Source of the DNA: Streptomyces sp. NBC_00483
GTDB lineage: Bacteria > Actinomycetota > Actinomycetes > Streptomycetales > Streptomycetaceae
NCBI RefSeq assembly: GCF_036013745.1
Contig: NZ_CP107880.1
Span: 8,060,001 to 8,124,000 of the forward strand
DNA: 64,000 nt
Direction: 5' to 3'
Each line of letters begins with the position of its first letter. Position 1 is the first letter of the stretch. The notes beneath the pieces were generated by a model, which saw only the letters and a program-made list of their open reading frames with translations, was not told where the DNA came from and searched no databases. Positions 1-7,070 of the stretch are shown here, piece after piece. The position numbers and the translations under genes were made by a program.

Positions 1-1060
1 CGCGCAGGGTGAGTACGGAGCGGCCCGGTGGTACGGCCGTGTACGGCAGGTCGACGCGGATCTCGTCGTCGTCGCGCACCGCCTCCACGGCCTCGTCGAG
101 CCGCTCCTTCGCCTCGGCGAGCTTCTCCTCGTGCAGGATGCGGTGCTTGCCCGCGGAGACCTGGGCCGACCGTTTGCGCAGCTTCATCACCGCCCTCGGT
201 TCGCGCTTGATGTCGTACATCTTCTGGCCGTACCGCTTGCGCCGTGCCAGCTTGACGTGGGCCTCGGTCAGTTCGTGCTTCTGCTTCTTCAGGTCCGACT
301 CGGCGACCCGCACCATCCGCTCCGCCGCCTCCTGCTCGGCCGCGAGCACCTCCTCGTACGCGGAGAAGTTCCCGCCGTACCAGGCGACCTCGCCGTCGCG
401 CAGATCGGCGATCTGGTCGACGCGGTCGAGGAGTTCACGGTCGTGGCTGACCACGATCATGACCCCGGACCAGGCCTCCACGGTGGCGTAAAGACGCTGC
501 CTGGCGCGCAGGTCGAGGTTGTTGGTGGGCTCGTCGAGCAGCAGCACGTCCGGGCGGCGCAGGAGCAGCGCGGCGAGCCGCAGCAGCACGGACTCGCCGC
601 CGGAGACCTCGCCGATCGTGCGGTCCAGGTCGATGTGGCCGAGACCGAGCTCGCCGAGCATGGCCTGTGCCCGCTCCTCGACGTCCCAGTCGTCGCCGAC
701 CGCGGTGAAGTGCTCCTCCCGTACGTCGCCGGCCTCGATGGCGTGCAGGGCGGCGCGGGTGCCGGCGATGCCGAGCGCCTGGTCGACGCGGAGCGCCGTG
801 TCGAGGGCGACGTTCTGCGGCAGGTAACCGACCTCGCCGGACACCCGCACGGTGCCTTCGACCGGGGTCAGCTCACCGGCGATCAGCTTCAACAGGGTTG
901 ATTTCCCCGACCCGTTGAGTCCGATGAGTCCGGTGCGGCCGGGGCCGAAGGCGACCTGGAGGTCGTCGAAGACGCCGGTGCCGTCGGGCCAGGCGAAGTC
1001 GAGGGCGGTGCAGGCGACGGAGGCGGGAGCGGCGCCCGAAAAGCTGTGGGGATGTGACAT
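1..1060 (-). CDS. ABC-F family ATPase (3' part outside window)
   Basis: Soluble ABC-F protein with no membrane domain; the family acts on ribosomes in translation or antibiotic protection. About 353 N-terminal residues are visible. The first ATPase domain has Walker A GLNGSGKST (about 47-55), signature SGGE (153-156) and Walker B/D-loop LLLDEPTNNLDL (173-184). A charged inter-domain linker rich in Lys, Arg and Glu follows (about 235-330). The second ATPase domain would lie beyond position 1. The ATG at 1060 was chosen because it gives a family-like N-terminus and has GAGG about 8 nt upstream. A long structured leader (1061-1248) precedes it, as expected of an attenuated ABC-F resistance gene. 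A housekeeping EttA-like role cannot be excluded from the visible part. Confidence 0.9.
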   Translation of the reverse strand, partial: MSHPHSFSGAAPASVACTALDFAWPDGTGVFDDLQVAFGPGRTGLIGLNGSGKSTLLKLIAGELTPVEGTVRVSGEVGYLPQNVALDTALRVDQALGIAGTRAALHAIEAGDVREEHFTAVGDDWDVEERAQAMLGELGLGHIDLDRTIGEVSGGESVLLRLAALLLRRPDVLLLDEPTNNLDLRARQRLYATVEAWSGVMIVVSHDRELLDRVDQIADLRDGEVAWYGGNFSAYEEVLAAEQEAAERMVRVAESDLKKQKHELTEAHVKLARRKRYGQKMYDIKREPRAVMKLRKRSAQVSAGKHRILHEEKLAEAKERLDEAVEAVRDDDEIRVDLPYTAVPPGRSVLTLR

Positions 1061-1109
1061 GAGGTGGCCTCGCGGTTGCTCGGTGTGAACGGTGGGATGC
1101 AACGCGTTC

Positions 1110-1229
1110 GAGACACCGCGGGGGCGAGGGCCACAAAAAAGGCCTGTTCCGGCGGGGAGGACGGCTCGGGATACCGAGGTCGCACACGCACGACGACATG
1201 ACGCGACTGCGTCACTTGCGCGGTGTCTC
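1110..1229 (-). promoter_or_regulatory. Structured 5' leader of the ABC-F gene
   Basis: Read on the minus strand, GAGACACCGCG (1229-1219) pairs perfectly with CGCGGTGTCTC (1120-1110), closing about 98 nt. Inside are a perfect TGACGC-AGTC-GCGTCA hairpin (1199-1214), a CTCGG/CCGAG hairpin (about 1167-1180) and GGCC-T6GT-GGCC around the A-tract at 1135-1140. This is a multi-branched fold rather than a simple terminator. It lies between the candidate promoter and the ABC-F start at 1060. Whether it acts as a ribosome-dependent attenuator is inference. Confidence 0.5.
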
Positions 1230-1254
1230 AGGACCTCAGTGGAGCAACGTCCTT

Positions 1255-1294
1255 CTCCTATCGACGGCAACAGAACCGTCAACCACGATAGGAG
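1255..1294 (-). promoter_or_regulatory. Candidate ABC-F promoter inside a palindrome
   Basis: On the minus strand TTGACG (1282-1277) and TAGGAG (1260-1255) are 16 bp apart, a good HrdB-type promoter. The same bases form an inverted repeat: CTCCTATCG (1255-1263) against CGATAGGAG (1286-1294), with inner arms GACGG (1263-1267) and CCGTC (1276-1280). The repeat may be an operator over the promoter. It may also serve as the terminator of the SsgA-like gene ending at 1324. Confidence 0.5.
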
Positions 1295-1323
1295 CCCCTC
1301 CAGGGGACGTCAAAGGATTTGAT

Positions 1324-1737
1324 TCAGCAGGCGTCCCGCAGCAGCTCCTCCAGGTCGGCGTCCACGTCCACGTGCGACGCCTCCTCGCCGACCGGCACCA
1401 GCTCCGTCGTCTCCGCCAGGAAGCGGCGCAGCTCTCCGGTGCGGATGTGCACGATCGCCGTCCCCTCCGTCGCGTGGAACTCCAGGACCGTGCGGTCGTA
1501 CCCGTACGGCTTCACCCGCACGTCGCCCGCGCCCGCCGGGCTGCTCACCCCACTGGCGAGCAGCTCACGGGCGAAGGTCCAGCTCACGGCGACGCCTTCG
1601 AGTGTGGCCGGGGCCGGGAAGGACATGCGCACGGCGAACGGGTCGCGCACGTCGTAACGCAGAGTCGCCGGAATGTGCGCCATGCGCGGCGCGGCGGCGA
1701 CGAGACGGGCCTCGACGGCTTGCTCGATGACGGACAA
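1324..1737 (-). CDS. SsgA-like sporulation/cell-division protein (SALP)
   Basis: SALPs are small actinomycete-specific proteins that control septum placement and wall remodelling during sporulation. This 137-residue product fits the usual 130-145. It shows family features: the LRYD segment near residue 25, FAVRMSFP, SWTFARELL, the GDVRVKPYG stretch and an acidic C-terminus. The frame stays open far upstream, but the TTG at 1737 gives the typical SVIEQ beginning and has AAGGGAG 6 nt before it, so I chose it. By memory it is closest to the SsgD/SsgE-like branch, but I do not assign a member. No partner gene is adjacent. It is transcribed toward the ABC-F gene. Confidence 0.85.
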   Translation of the reverse strand: MSVIEQAVEARLVAAAPRMAHIPATLRYDVRDPFAVRMSFPAPATLEGVAVSWTFARELLASGVSSPAGAGDVRVKPYGYDRTVLEFHATEGTAIVHIRTGELRRFLAETTELVPVGEEASHVDVDADLEELLRDAC

Positions 1738-1943
1738 CGCCTGCTCCCTTGTGACGGCTGGACGGTGGGACCACTGCACGGCCTCATATGAATAGACGGC
1801 GGAATGAGGGAATCCGTGCGCCTGAAGCCGGACGAAATTCGAGTGACCTCTGTCACCGGGTTCAACCGTGGTGCTGGTGTGACCATCGGCACCCTCTGGG
1901 GTGGGGGAGTGCTCGCCGAGCCGGGTGGCATGCGCCCGAACCC

Positions 1944-1971
1944 TTGTGGCTGTCATTGAAGTGTGCATGAT
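1944..1971 (+). promoter_or_regulatory. Probable leaderless promoter of the polyamine-type operon
   Basis: TTGTGG at 1944-1949 and CATGAT at 1966-1971 are 16 bp apart. The ATG of the ATPase gene at 1980 lies 8 nt after the -10 box. No Shine-Dalgarno sequence is visible before that ATG, so transcription probably starts at or next to the initiation codon. Confidence 0.45.
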
Positions 1972-1979
1972 CTACGACT

Positions 1980-3044
1980 ATGGCCACCGCCAAGGAGGGC
2001 GCAGCGATCGGGCTGCGGGAGCTGCGCAAGTCGTTCGGCGAGGTGCGGGCCGTCGACGGCATCGAACTCGACGTCGCCGAGGGCGAGTTCTTCTCGCTGC
2101 TCGGGCCCTCCGGGTCCGGCAAGACGACCGTGCTGCGGCTCGTGGCCGGTTTCGAGGCCCCCTCCGGCGGCTCGATCCACCTCGCGGGCGAGGATGTGAC
2201 CCGGCGCGCCCCCTTCGAGCGCGACGTCACCACCGTCTTCCAGGACTACGCCCTGTTCCCGCACATGAACGTCGAGCAGAACGTCGCCTACGGCCTGAAG
2301 GTGCGCGGCGTCCCGCGCCGGGAGCAGGCCGAGCGGGTCCGCGCCGCCCTCGCGTCCGTGCGGCTCGAGGACTTCGGCGGGCGCAGACCGGGACAGCTCT
2401 CCGGCGGCCAGCGTCAACGCGTCGCCCTGGCACGGGCGTTGGTGGTGCGCCCCCGCGTCCTGCTGCTCGACGAACCCCTCGGCGCGCTCGATCTCAAGCT
2501 GCGCGAACAGATGCAGATCGAGCTGAAGGAGCTCCAGCGCGAGGTCGGCATCACCTTCGTCCTCGTCACCCACGACCAGGCCGAGGCCCTCGCCCTCAGC
2601 GACCGCGTCGCCGTCATGAACGCGGGACGCGTCGAACAGGTCGGCACACCAAGGGAGTTGTACGAGGGCCCGGCCTCCGCCTTCGTCGCGTCCTTCGTCG
2701 GCACCTCCAACACGCTCACCGGATCCGCCGCCGAACTGCTCGTGGGGAAACCCGGGACGTTCGGCGTCAGACCCGAGAAGATCCGGGTCCTCGACGCCGG
2801 GGCCGAGCACGATCGCGCCGACCACAGCGAGGTGCGTGGCACCGTGACCGACGCCGTGTACCTGGGGGACAGCACCCGCGTCGTCGTCGACACCGACGCG
2901 GGCGTGCGCTTCGTCGTCGTACGCCAGAACACCGGAACCGCAGCCGACGCGGCCGACACGGCGGACGCTCCCGCGACGCCCGGCGCCCGCGTCCTGCTGC
3001 GCTGGCACCGGCGGCACAACGTCCCTCTGCACCAGCCAAGTTGA
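1980..3044 (+). CDS. Polyamine-type ABC transporter ATP-binding protein (PotA-like)
   Basis: Cytoplasmic ATPase that powers uptake through the two permeases encoded downstream. The 354-residue protein has Walker [10 protein letters not shown] (42-50), Q-loop [12 protein letters not shown] (about 87-98), signature LSGGQRQ (140-146), Walker B LLLDEP (161-166) and H-loop His198 in THDQ. A TOBE-type beta domain follows (about 270-345), typical of the PotA/FbpC/MalK class. The full operon (ATPase, lipoprotein, two unrelated-length permeases) is the spermidine/putrescine layout. The ligand is inferred from family resemblance; other small cations or organic amines remain possible. The ATG at 1980 lacks a ribosome site and is probably leaderless. 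Confidence 0.9.
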   Translation: MATAKEGAAIGLRELRKSFGEVRAVDGIELDVAEGEFFSLLGPSGSGKTTVLRLVAGFEAPSGGSIHLAGEDVTRRAPFERDVTTVFQDYALFPHMNVEQNVAYGLKVRGVPRREQAERVRAALASVRLEDFGGRRPGQLSGGQRQRVALARALVVRPRVLLLDEPLGALDLKLREQMQIELKELQREVGITFVLVTHDQAEALALSDRVAVMNAGRVEQVGTPRELYEGPASAFVASFVGTSNTLTGSAAELLVGKPGTFGVRPEKIRVLDAGAEHDRADHSEVRGTVTDAVYLGDSTRVVVDTDAGVRFVVVRQNTGTAADAADTADAPATPGARVLLRWHRRHNVPLHQPS

Positions 3045-3072
3045 GTCACCCCGACGACCTGGGAGTGTTCAC

Positions 3073-4284
3073 GTGCGCGCAACCCGGACCCTGATGGCCG
3101 CCACCGCGCTCGGCGGGCTGTTGCTCGCCACCGCCTGTGGCTCCTCCGACGACGGCGGCGGTGGCAAGAGCGCGCCCGGCGGGCAGGGCTTCACCCCGCC
3201 GAAGATGTCCGCCCCGAAGTCCCTCGGCAAGACCGAGGGCAAGGTCAACCTGATCGCCTGGGCCGGCTACGCCGAGGACGGCTCCAACGACCCCGAGGTC
3301 GACTGGGTGCACCCCTTCGAGAAGCAGACGGGCTGTCAGGTCTCCACGAAGGTCGCCGGGACCTCCGACGAGATGGTCAACCTGATGAAGACGGGCCAGT
3401 ACGACGCCGTCTCCGCGTCCGGCGACGCCTCGCTGCGCCTGATCGCGTCCGGTGACGCGGCCCCGGTCAACACCGAGCTCGTGCCCAACTACCGGGATGT
3501 GTTCCCGGGGTTGAAGATGCAGCCCTGGAACTCGGTGAAGAAGGTCGCGTACGGCATCCCGCACGGCCGCGGCGCCAACCTCCTCATGTACCGCACGGAC
3601 AAGGTGAAGCCCGCGCCGGACTCCTGGAAGGCCGTCTTCGACGACGCCGGGCAGCACAAGGGCCGCGTCACCGCGTACGACTCGCCGATCTACATCGCCG
3701 ACGCCGCCCTGTACCTGATGAAGACCCGGCCGGACCTCGGCATCAAGGACCCGTATGCGCTCGACCAGAAGCAGTTCGACGCGGCGGTGGCCCTGCTGAA
3801 GAAGCAGAACGCGAACATCGGCGAGTACTGGAGCGACTACCTCAAGGAGGTCTCCGCGTTCAAGAGCGGCGACTCCGTCGTCGGCACCAGCTGGCAGGTC
3901 ATCCTGAACACCGCGCAGGGCGAGAAGGCCCCCGTGAAGGCCGTCCTCCCGAAGGAGGGCTCCACCGGCTGGTCCGACACCTGGATGGTGTCCGCCAAGG
4001 CCGAACACCCCAACTGCGCCTACAAATGGCTCGACTGGATCGTCTCGCCGAAGGTGAACGCCCAGGTCGCCGAGTACTTCGGCGAGGCCCCCGCCAACGC
4101 GAAGGCCTGCGAGGAGACCAGCGACCCGAAGCACTGCGCGACCTATCACGCCGACGACGCCGCGTACTGGAAGAAGGTCCATTTCTGGACCACGCCCATC
4201 CCGCAGTGCCTCGACGGCCGCACCGACACCAAGTGCGTGCCGTACGCGAAGTGGGTGCAGGCGTGGACGGAGATCAAGGGGTGA
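3073..4284 (+). CDS. Polyamine-type ABC transporter substrate-binding lipoprotein (PotD-like)
   Basis: Extracellular solute receptor anchored by lipid. A short basic N-terminus and hydrophobic stretch lead to the lipobox LATAC, with Cys22 as the predicted lipidated residue, followed by a Gly/Ser/Asp linker. The mature part (about 50-403) has the PotD/PotF style, with a 'LIAWAGY' first strand, a 'TSDEMVNLM' segment and late paired cysteines. It starts at GTG 3073 with GGGAG about 7 nt upstream, 28 bp after the ATPase gene. The next gene starts 1 nt after its stop, so the four genes should be one transcript. Confidence 0.88.
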   Translation: MRATRTLMAATALGGLLLATACGSSDDGGGGKSAPGGQGFTPPKMSAPKSLGKTEGKVNLIAWAGYAEDGSNDPEVDWVHPFEKQTGCQVSTKVAGTSDEMVNLMKTGQYDAVSASGDASLRLIASGDAAPVNTELVPNYRDVFPGLKMQPWNSVKKVAYGIPHGRGANLLMYRTDKVKPAPDSWKAVFDDAGQHKGRVTAYDSPIYIADAALYLMKTRPDLGIKDPYALDQKQFDAAVALLKKQNANIGEYWSDYLKEVSAFKSGDSVVGTSWQVILNTAQGEKAPVKAVLPKEGSTGWSDTWMVSAKAEHPNCAYKWLDWIVSPKVNAQVAEYFGEAPANAKACEETSDPKHCATYHADDAAYWKKVHFWTTPIPQCLDGRTDTKCVPYAKWVQAWTEIKG

Positions 4285-4285
4285 C

Positions 4286-5152
4286 GTGCCACTGACCACG
4301 AAGCGGGCCGCCGGGGCGCTGCACCGCAGCCCCCGGCTCCGCCTGTCCCTGCTGCTCGCCGCGCCCCTCACCTGGCTGGTCGTGGCCTACCTCGGCTCGC
4401 TCGCGGTCCTGTTCCTCTCCGCCCTGTGGACCACGGACCCGTTCACGTCGGACATCGTGCGGACGTGGACGCTGGACAACTTCAAGGCGCTGTTCACGAC
4501 CGCCGTGTACCGCCAAGTGGCCCTGCGCAGCGTGGGTGTCGCGCTCGGCGTGACGGCGTTGTGCATCGTGATCGCGTTCCCCATCGCCTTCTACACGGCG
4601 CGCGTCGCGAAGCCCCGATGGCGCCCGCTGCTGGTGGTCGCGATCCTCACGCCGCTGTGGGCGAGCTATCTGGTCAAGGCGTACGCGTGGCGCGTCATGC
4701 TGGCCCAAGGCGGCCTGCTGGACTGGCTGTTGAAGCCGTTCGGCCTCAATGCCCCCGGCTACGGGCTTGTCGCGACGGTCCTCGTCCTGACCTACCTCTG
4801 GCTGCCGTACATGATCCTGCCGATCCACGCAGGACTCGAACGCGTCCCCGACAGCGTGCTCGACGCCTCCGCCGACCTAGGCGCCCGCGCCTGGCGCACC
4901 TTCCGTACGGTGCTGTTCCCGCTCGTCCTGCCGTCGGTCGCGGCGGGCTCCGTCTTCACGTTCTCGCTCAGCCTCGGCGACTACATCGCGGTCCAAATCG
5001 TGGGCGGGAAGACGCAGTTGATCGGCAACCTCGTCTACGCGAACATCACGCTCGACCTGCCGCTGGCGGCGGCGCTCGGCACCGTGCCGGTCGTGGTCAT
5101 CGTCCTGTACCTGCTGGCGGTGCGCCGCACGGGCGCGCTCAGCAGCCTCTGA
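4286..5152 (+). CDS. ABC transporter permease (PotB-like)
   Basis: Inner-membrane permease of the importer. It has 288 residues and about six hydrophobic segments, beginning at about residue 18. The conserved cytoplasmic coupling loop 'EAAMDLGA'-type region appears here as DASADLGARAWRTFRTVLFP near residue 195. It starts at GTG 4286, one base after the stop of the lipoprotein gene, with AAGGGG just upstream. The pairing with the next permease is the PotB/PotC heterodimer arrangement. Confidence 0.88.
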   Translation: MPLTTKRAAGALHRSPRLRLSLLLAAPLTWLVVAYLGSLAVLFLSALWTTDPFTSDIVRTWTLDNFKALFTTAVYRQVALRSVGVALGVTALCIVIAFPIAFYTARVAKPRWRPLLVVAILTPLWASYLVKAYAWRVMLAQGGLLDWLLKPFGLNAPGYGLVATVLVLTYLWLPYMILPIHAGLERVPDSVLDASADLGARAWRTFRTVLFPLVLPSVAAGSVFTFSLSLGDYIAVQIVGGKTQLIGNLVYANITLDLPLAAALGTVPVVVIVLYLLAVRRTGALSSL

Positions 5153-5164
5153 AGGGGGCCAGGC

Positions 5165-5980
5165 ATGCATCTCTCCCGCCCCGCACGCATCGCGCTCCGC
5201 GTCGGCGCCGTCCTCGGCTTCGCCGTGATCTACGTCCCGCTGCTCCTGGTCGTCATCAACTCGCTCAACCCCGACCGGAGTTCGGGCTGGCCCCCGCCCG
5301 GCCTCACCTTCGACTGGTGGCGCGACGCCTGGCACAGCGCGGGCGCGCGGGACGCGCTGTGGACCTCGCTGAAGGCGGGCATCGGCGCGACCGCGATCGC
5401 CCTCGTCCTCGGCACGCTCGTCGCGTTCGCGGTGGCCCGCTACCGCTTCTTCGGCCGCGAGGCGATCTCCTTCGCGGTGGTCCTGCCGATCGCGCTGCCC
5501 GGCATCGTCACCGGTGTCGCCCTCAACACGGCCTTCCGCACGGTCCTCGAACCGATCGGCATCGGCCTCGGCCTGTTCACGGTGATCGTCGGCCACGCCA
5601 CGTTCTGCGTCGTGGTCGTCTTCAACAACGTGGCGGCCCGACTGCGCCGCCTGGCCGGCTCGTACGAGGAGGCGGCGATGGACCTCGGCGCGGGCACCTT
5701 CCGTACGTTCCGCGACATCACGTTCCCGCTGATGCGCTCCGCGCTCGCGGCGGGCGGACTGCTCGCGTTCGCGCTGTCCTTCGACGAGATCGTGGTGACG
5801 ACGTTCACGGCGGGCGCGGGCGTCCAGACCCTCCCCATCTGGATCTTCTCCAACATGTCCAGGCCCCAGCAGGCCCCCGTGGTCAACGTGGTGGCCGTCG
5901 TCCTCGTGCTGCTGTCGGTGATCCCCGTGTACGTGGCGCAGCGGCTGTCGTCGGACACGGCGGCGGGGAGCAGGGTGTGA
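5165..5980 (+). CDS. ABC transporter permease (PotC-like)
   Basis: Second permease subunit, 271 residues with about six membrane segments. The coupling loop EEAAMDLGAGTFRTFRDITFP is visible near residues 174-194. It starts at ATG 5165, 12 nt after the first permease gene, with GAAGGGG upstream. It ends the operon. No terminator hairpin is obvious before the iron-box promoter at 6005, so some read-through into the next gene is possible. Confidence 0.88.
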   Translation: MHLSRPARIALRVGAVLGFAVIYVPLLLVVINSLNPDRSSGWPPPGLTFDWWRDAWHSAGARDALWTSLKAGIGATAIALVLGTLVAFAVARYRFFGREAISFAVVLPIALPGIVTGVALNTAFRTVLEPIGIGLGLFTVIVGHATFCVVVVFNNVAARLRRLAGSYEEAAMDLGAGTFRTFRDITFPLMRSALAAGGLLAFALSFDEIVVTTFTAGAGVQTLPIWIFSNMSRPQQAPVVNVVAVVLVLLSVIPVYVAQRLSSDTAAGSRV

Positions 5981-6004
5981 CCGGGGGCTGTGACGTGAGG
6001 CTTG

Positions 6005-6023
6005 TTAGGTGACCCTAACTTAA
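6005..6023 (+). promoter_or_regulatory. Iron box (DmdR1/DtxR-type operator)
   Basis: TTAGGTGACCCTAACTTAA matches 15 of 19 positions of the DtxR/IdeR/DmdR consensus TTAGGTTAGGCTAACCTAA as I know it. It includes a perfect GTTAGG-TGAC-CCTAAC inverted repeat at 6004-6019. The site covers a plausible -35 (TTAGGT, 6005-6010), with GTATAA (6028-6033) as the -10 after 17 bp. Binding of the iron-loaded repressor would therefore block transcription of the gene at 6071. Confidence 0.75.
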
Positions 6024-6070
6024 CGTCGTATAAGGTGCGGGAATCAACCACCCCGGACCCAGGAGTCGGC

Positions 6071-6610
6071 TTGTCGCACGTCCCGCATGTCACGGACACC
6101 TACGAGGAGTTGCGCTCCCCGGAGCAGCTGCGCGAGATCCTCGGCGAGCCGTGGCCCGTCGTGATCGAGAAGGTGCACGGGAAACTCACCGAGAAGGACC
6201 GGGGGTTGCTGGCCCGCTCGCCGTTCTGTCTGGTCTCCACGTCCGACGCGGACGGCAACTGCGACACGTCACCGCGCGGCGACGGCCCCGGCTTCGCGCA
6301 CGTCGTCGACGACCGCACGATCGCCCTGCCGGACCGCCCCGGCAACCGCAGGGGCGACAGCTTCCACAACATCCTCCAGAACCCGCACGCGGGCCTGCTC
6401 TTCCTGATACCCGGCGCCAAGGACGTCCTGCGCATCAACGGCAGGGCCCGCATCCTCACCGACGCCCCCTTCTTCACGGACATGGCGCTGAAGGGCGAGC
6501 CCCCGAGCCTGGCCCTCCTCCTGCACATCGACGAGATCTACCTCCACTGCCCGCAGTCCCTGAACCGCGCAGGGCTCTGGCGACCGGAGACGTGGGAGGG
6601 CGGGGCCTGA
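6071..6610 (+). CDS. PPOX-class FMN-binding oxidoreductase (MSMEG_1061-like), iron-regulated
   Basis: Split-barrel flavoprotein of the pyridoxamine-phosphate-oxidase superfamily. The 179-residue product shows 'FCLVSTSDADGNCDTSPRGD' near residue 55, followed by 'IALPDRPGNRRGDSFHNILQNP'-type FMN-site sequence (split here by residues 90-115) and 'VLRINGRARI'. Such proteins bind FMN or F420 and reduce small molecules; members close to HugZ act on haem. I chose TTG 6071 because AGGAG lies 5 nt before it and the protein then begins at the usual place. The frame extends upstream only through the iron box and promoter. The promoter predicts expression under iron limitation, which suggests a role in haem or siderophore iron release; that role is inference. 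Confidence 0.8.
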   Translation: MSHVPHVTDTYEELRSPEQLREILGEPWPVVIEKVHGKLTEKDRGLLARSPFCLVSTSDADGNCDTSPRGDGPGFAHVVDDRTIALPDRPGNRRGDSFHNILQNPHAGLLFLIPGAKDVLRINGRARILTDAPFFTDMALKGEPPSLALLLHIDEIYLHCPQSLNRAGLWRPETWEGGA

Positions 6611-6697
6611 GCAGGGCCACCGCGAACCGGCGACGGTGCACGCACGCCTAGACTTGCCCCGTACGCATACACAGGAGCGCGGGACAGGAGTGGGCCA

Positions 6698-7060
6698 GTG
6701 ACGGCAAGGGCAAGTCGGTTCGAGGATCCGTCCGCCGACGTGCTCGCCGAAGCGGCCGAGGCGTTCGCGCTGCTCGCGTCGCCGGTGCGGCTGCACATGG
6801 TGTGGGCGCTCGCGCAGGGCGAGAGCGACGTGAGCGGGCTCGCCGAGCGGGTGGGCGGCGCGCTGCCCGCCGTCAGCCAGCACCTGACCAAGCTGAAGCT
6901 CGCGGGCCTCGTACGGTCCCGGCGCGAGGGCCGGCGGCAGGTGTACTACGTCGACGATCCCGAGGTCGTGAGCGTGGTCCACCTCATGATCGGCCAGCTC
7001 GCCGAGCGCGCCGAGCAGGCGAAGGCGCCGGTGCGCCGCCTGCGTGGCGCGGGGGCCTGA
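6698..7060 (+). CDS. ArsR/SmtB-family transcriptional regulator
   Basis: Winged-helix repressor of 120 residues. The helix-turn-helix 'VSGLAERVGGALPAVSQHLTKL' region spans about residues 44-66, followed by the wing with REGRRQVYYV (about 75-84). The classical alpha-3 metal site ELCVCDL is absent: the helix reads ESDVSGLAERVG with no Cys. The alpha-5 helix has a single His (VVHLMIG) rather than the paired D/H ligands of CzrA or NmtR. It starts at GTG 6698 with AGGAG 8 nt upstream. The MgtA-like ATPase gene starts about 10 nt after its stop, so it probably controls that pump through a non-classical signal. Confidence 0.85.
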   Translation: MTARASRFEDPSADVLAEAAEAFALLASPVRLHMVWALAQGESDVSGLAERVGGALPAVSQHLTKLKLAGLVRSRREGRRQVYYVDDPEVVSVVHLMIGQLAERAEQAKAPVRRLRGAGA

Positions 7061-7070
7061 AGGCCGGCCC

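Noticed and set aside
1060..1215. Leader peptides beginning at 1215 or 1199 upstream of the ABC-F gene
   Set aside because: Both frames run far past the ABC-F start without a nearby stop and lack a ribosome site, so they do not look like attenuator peptides.
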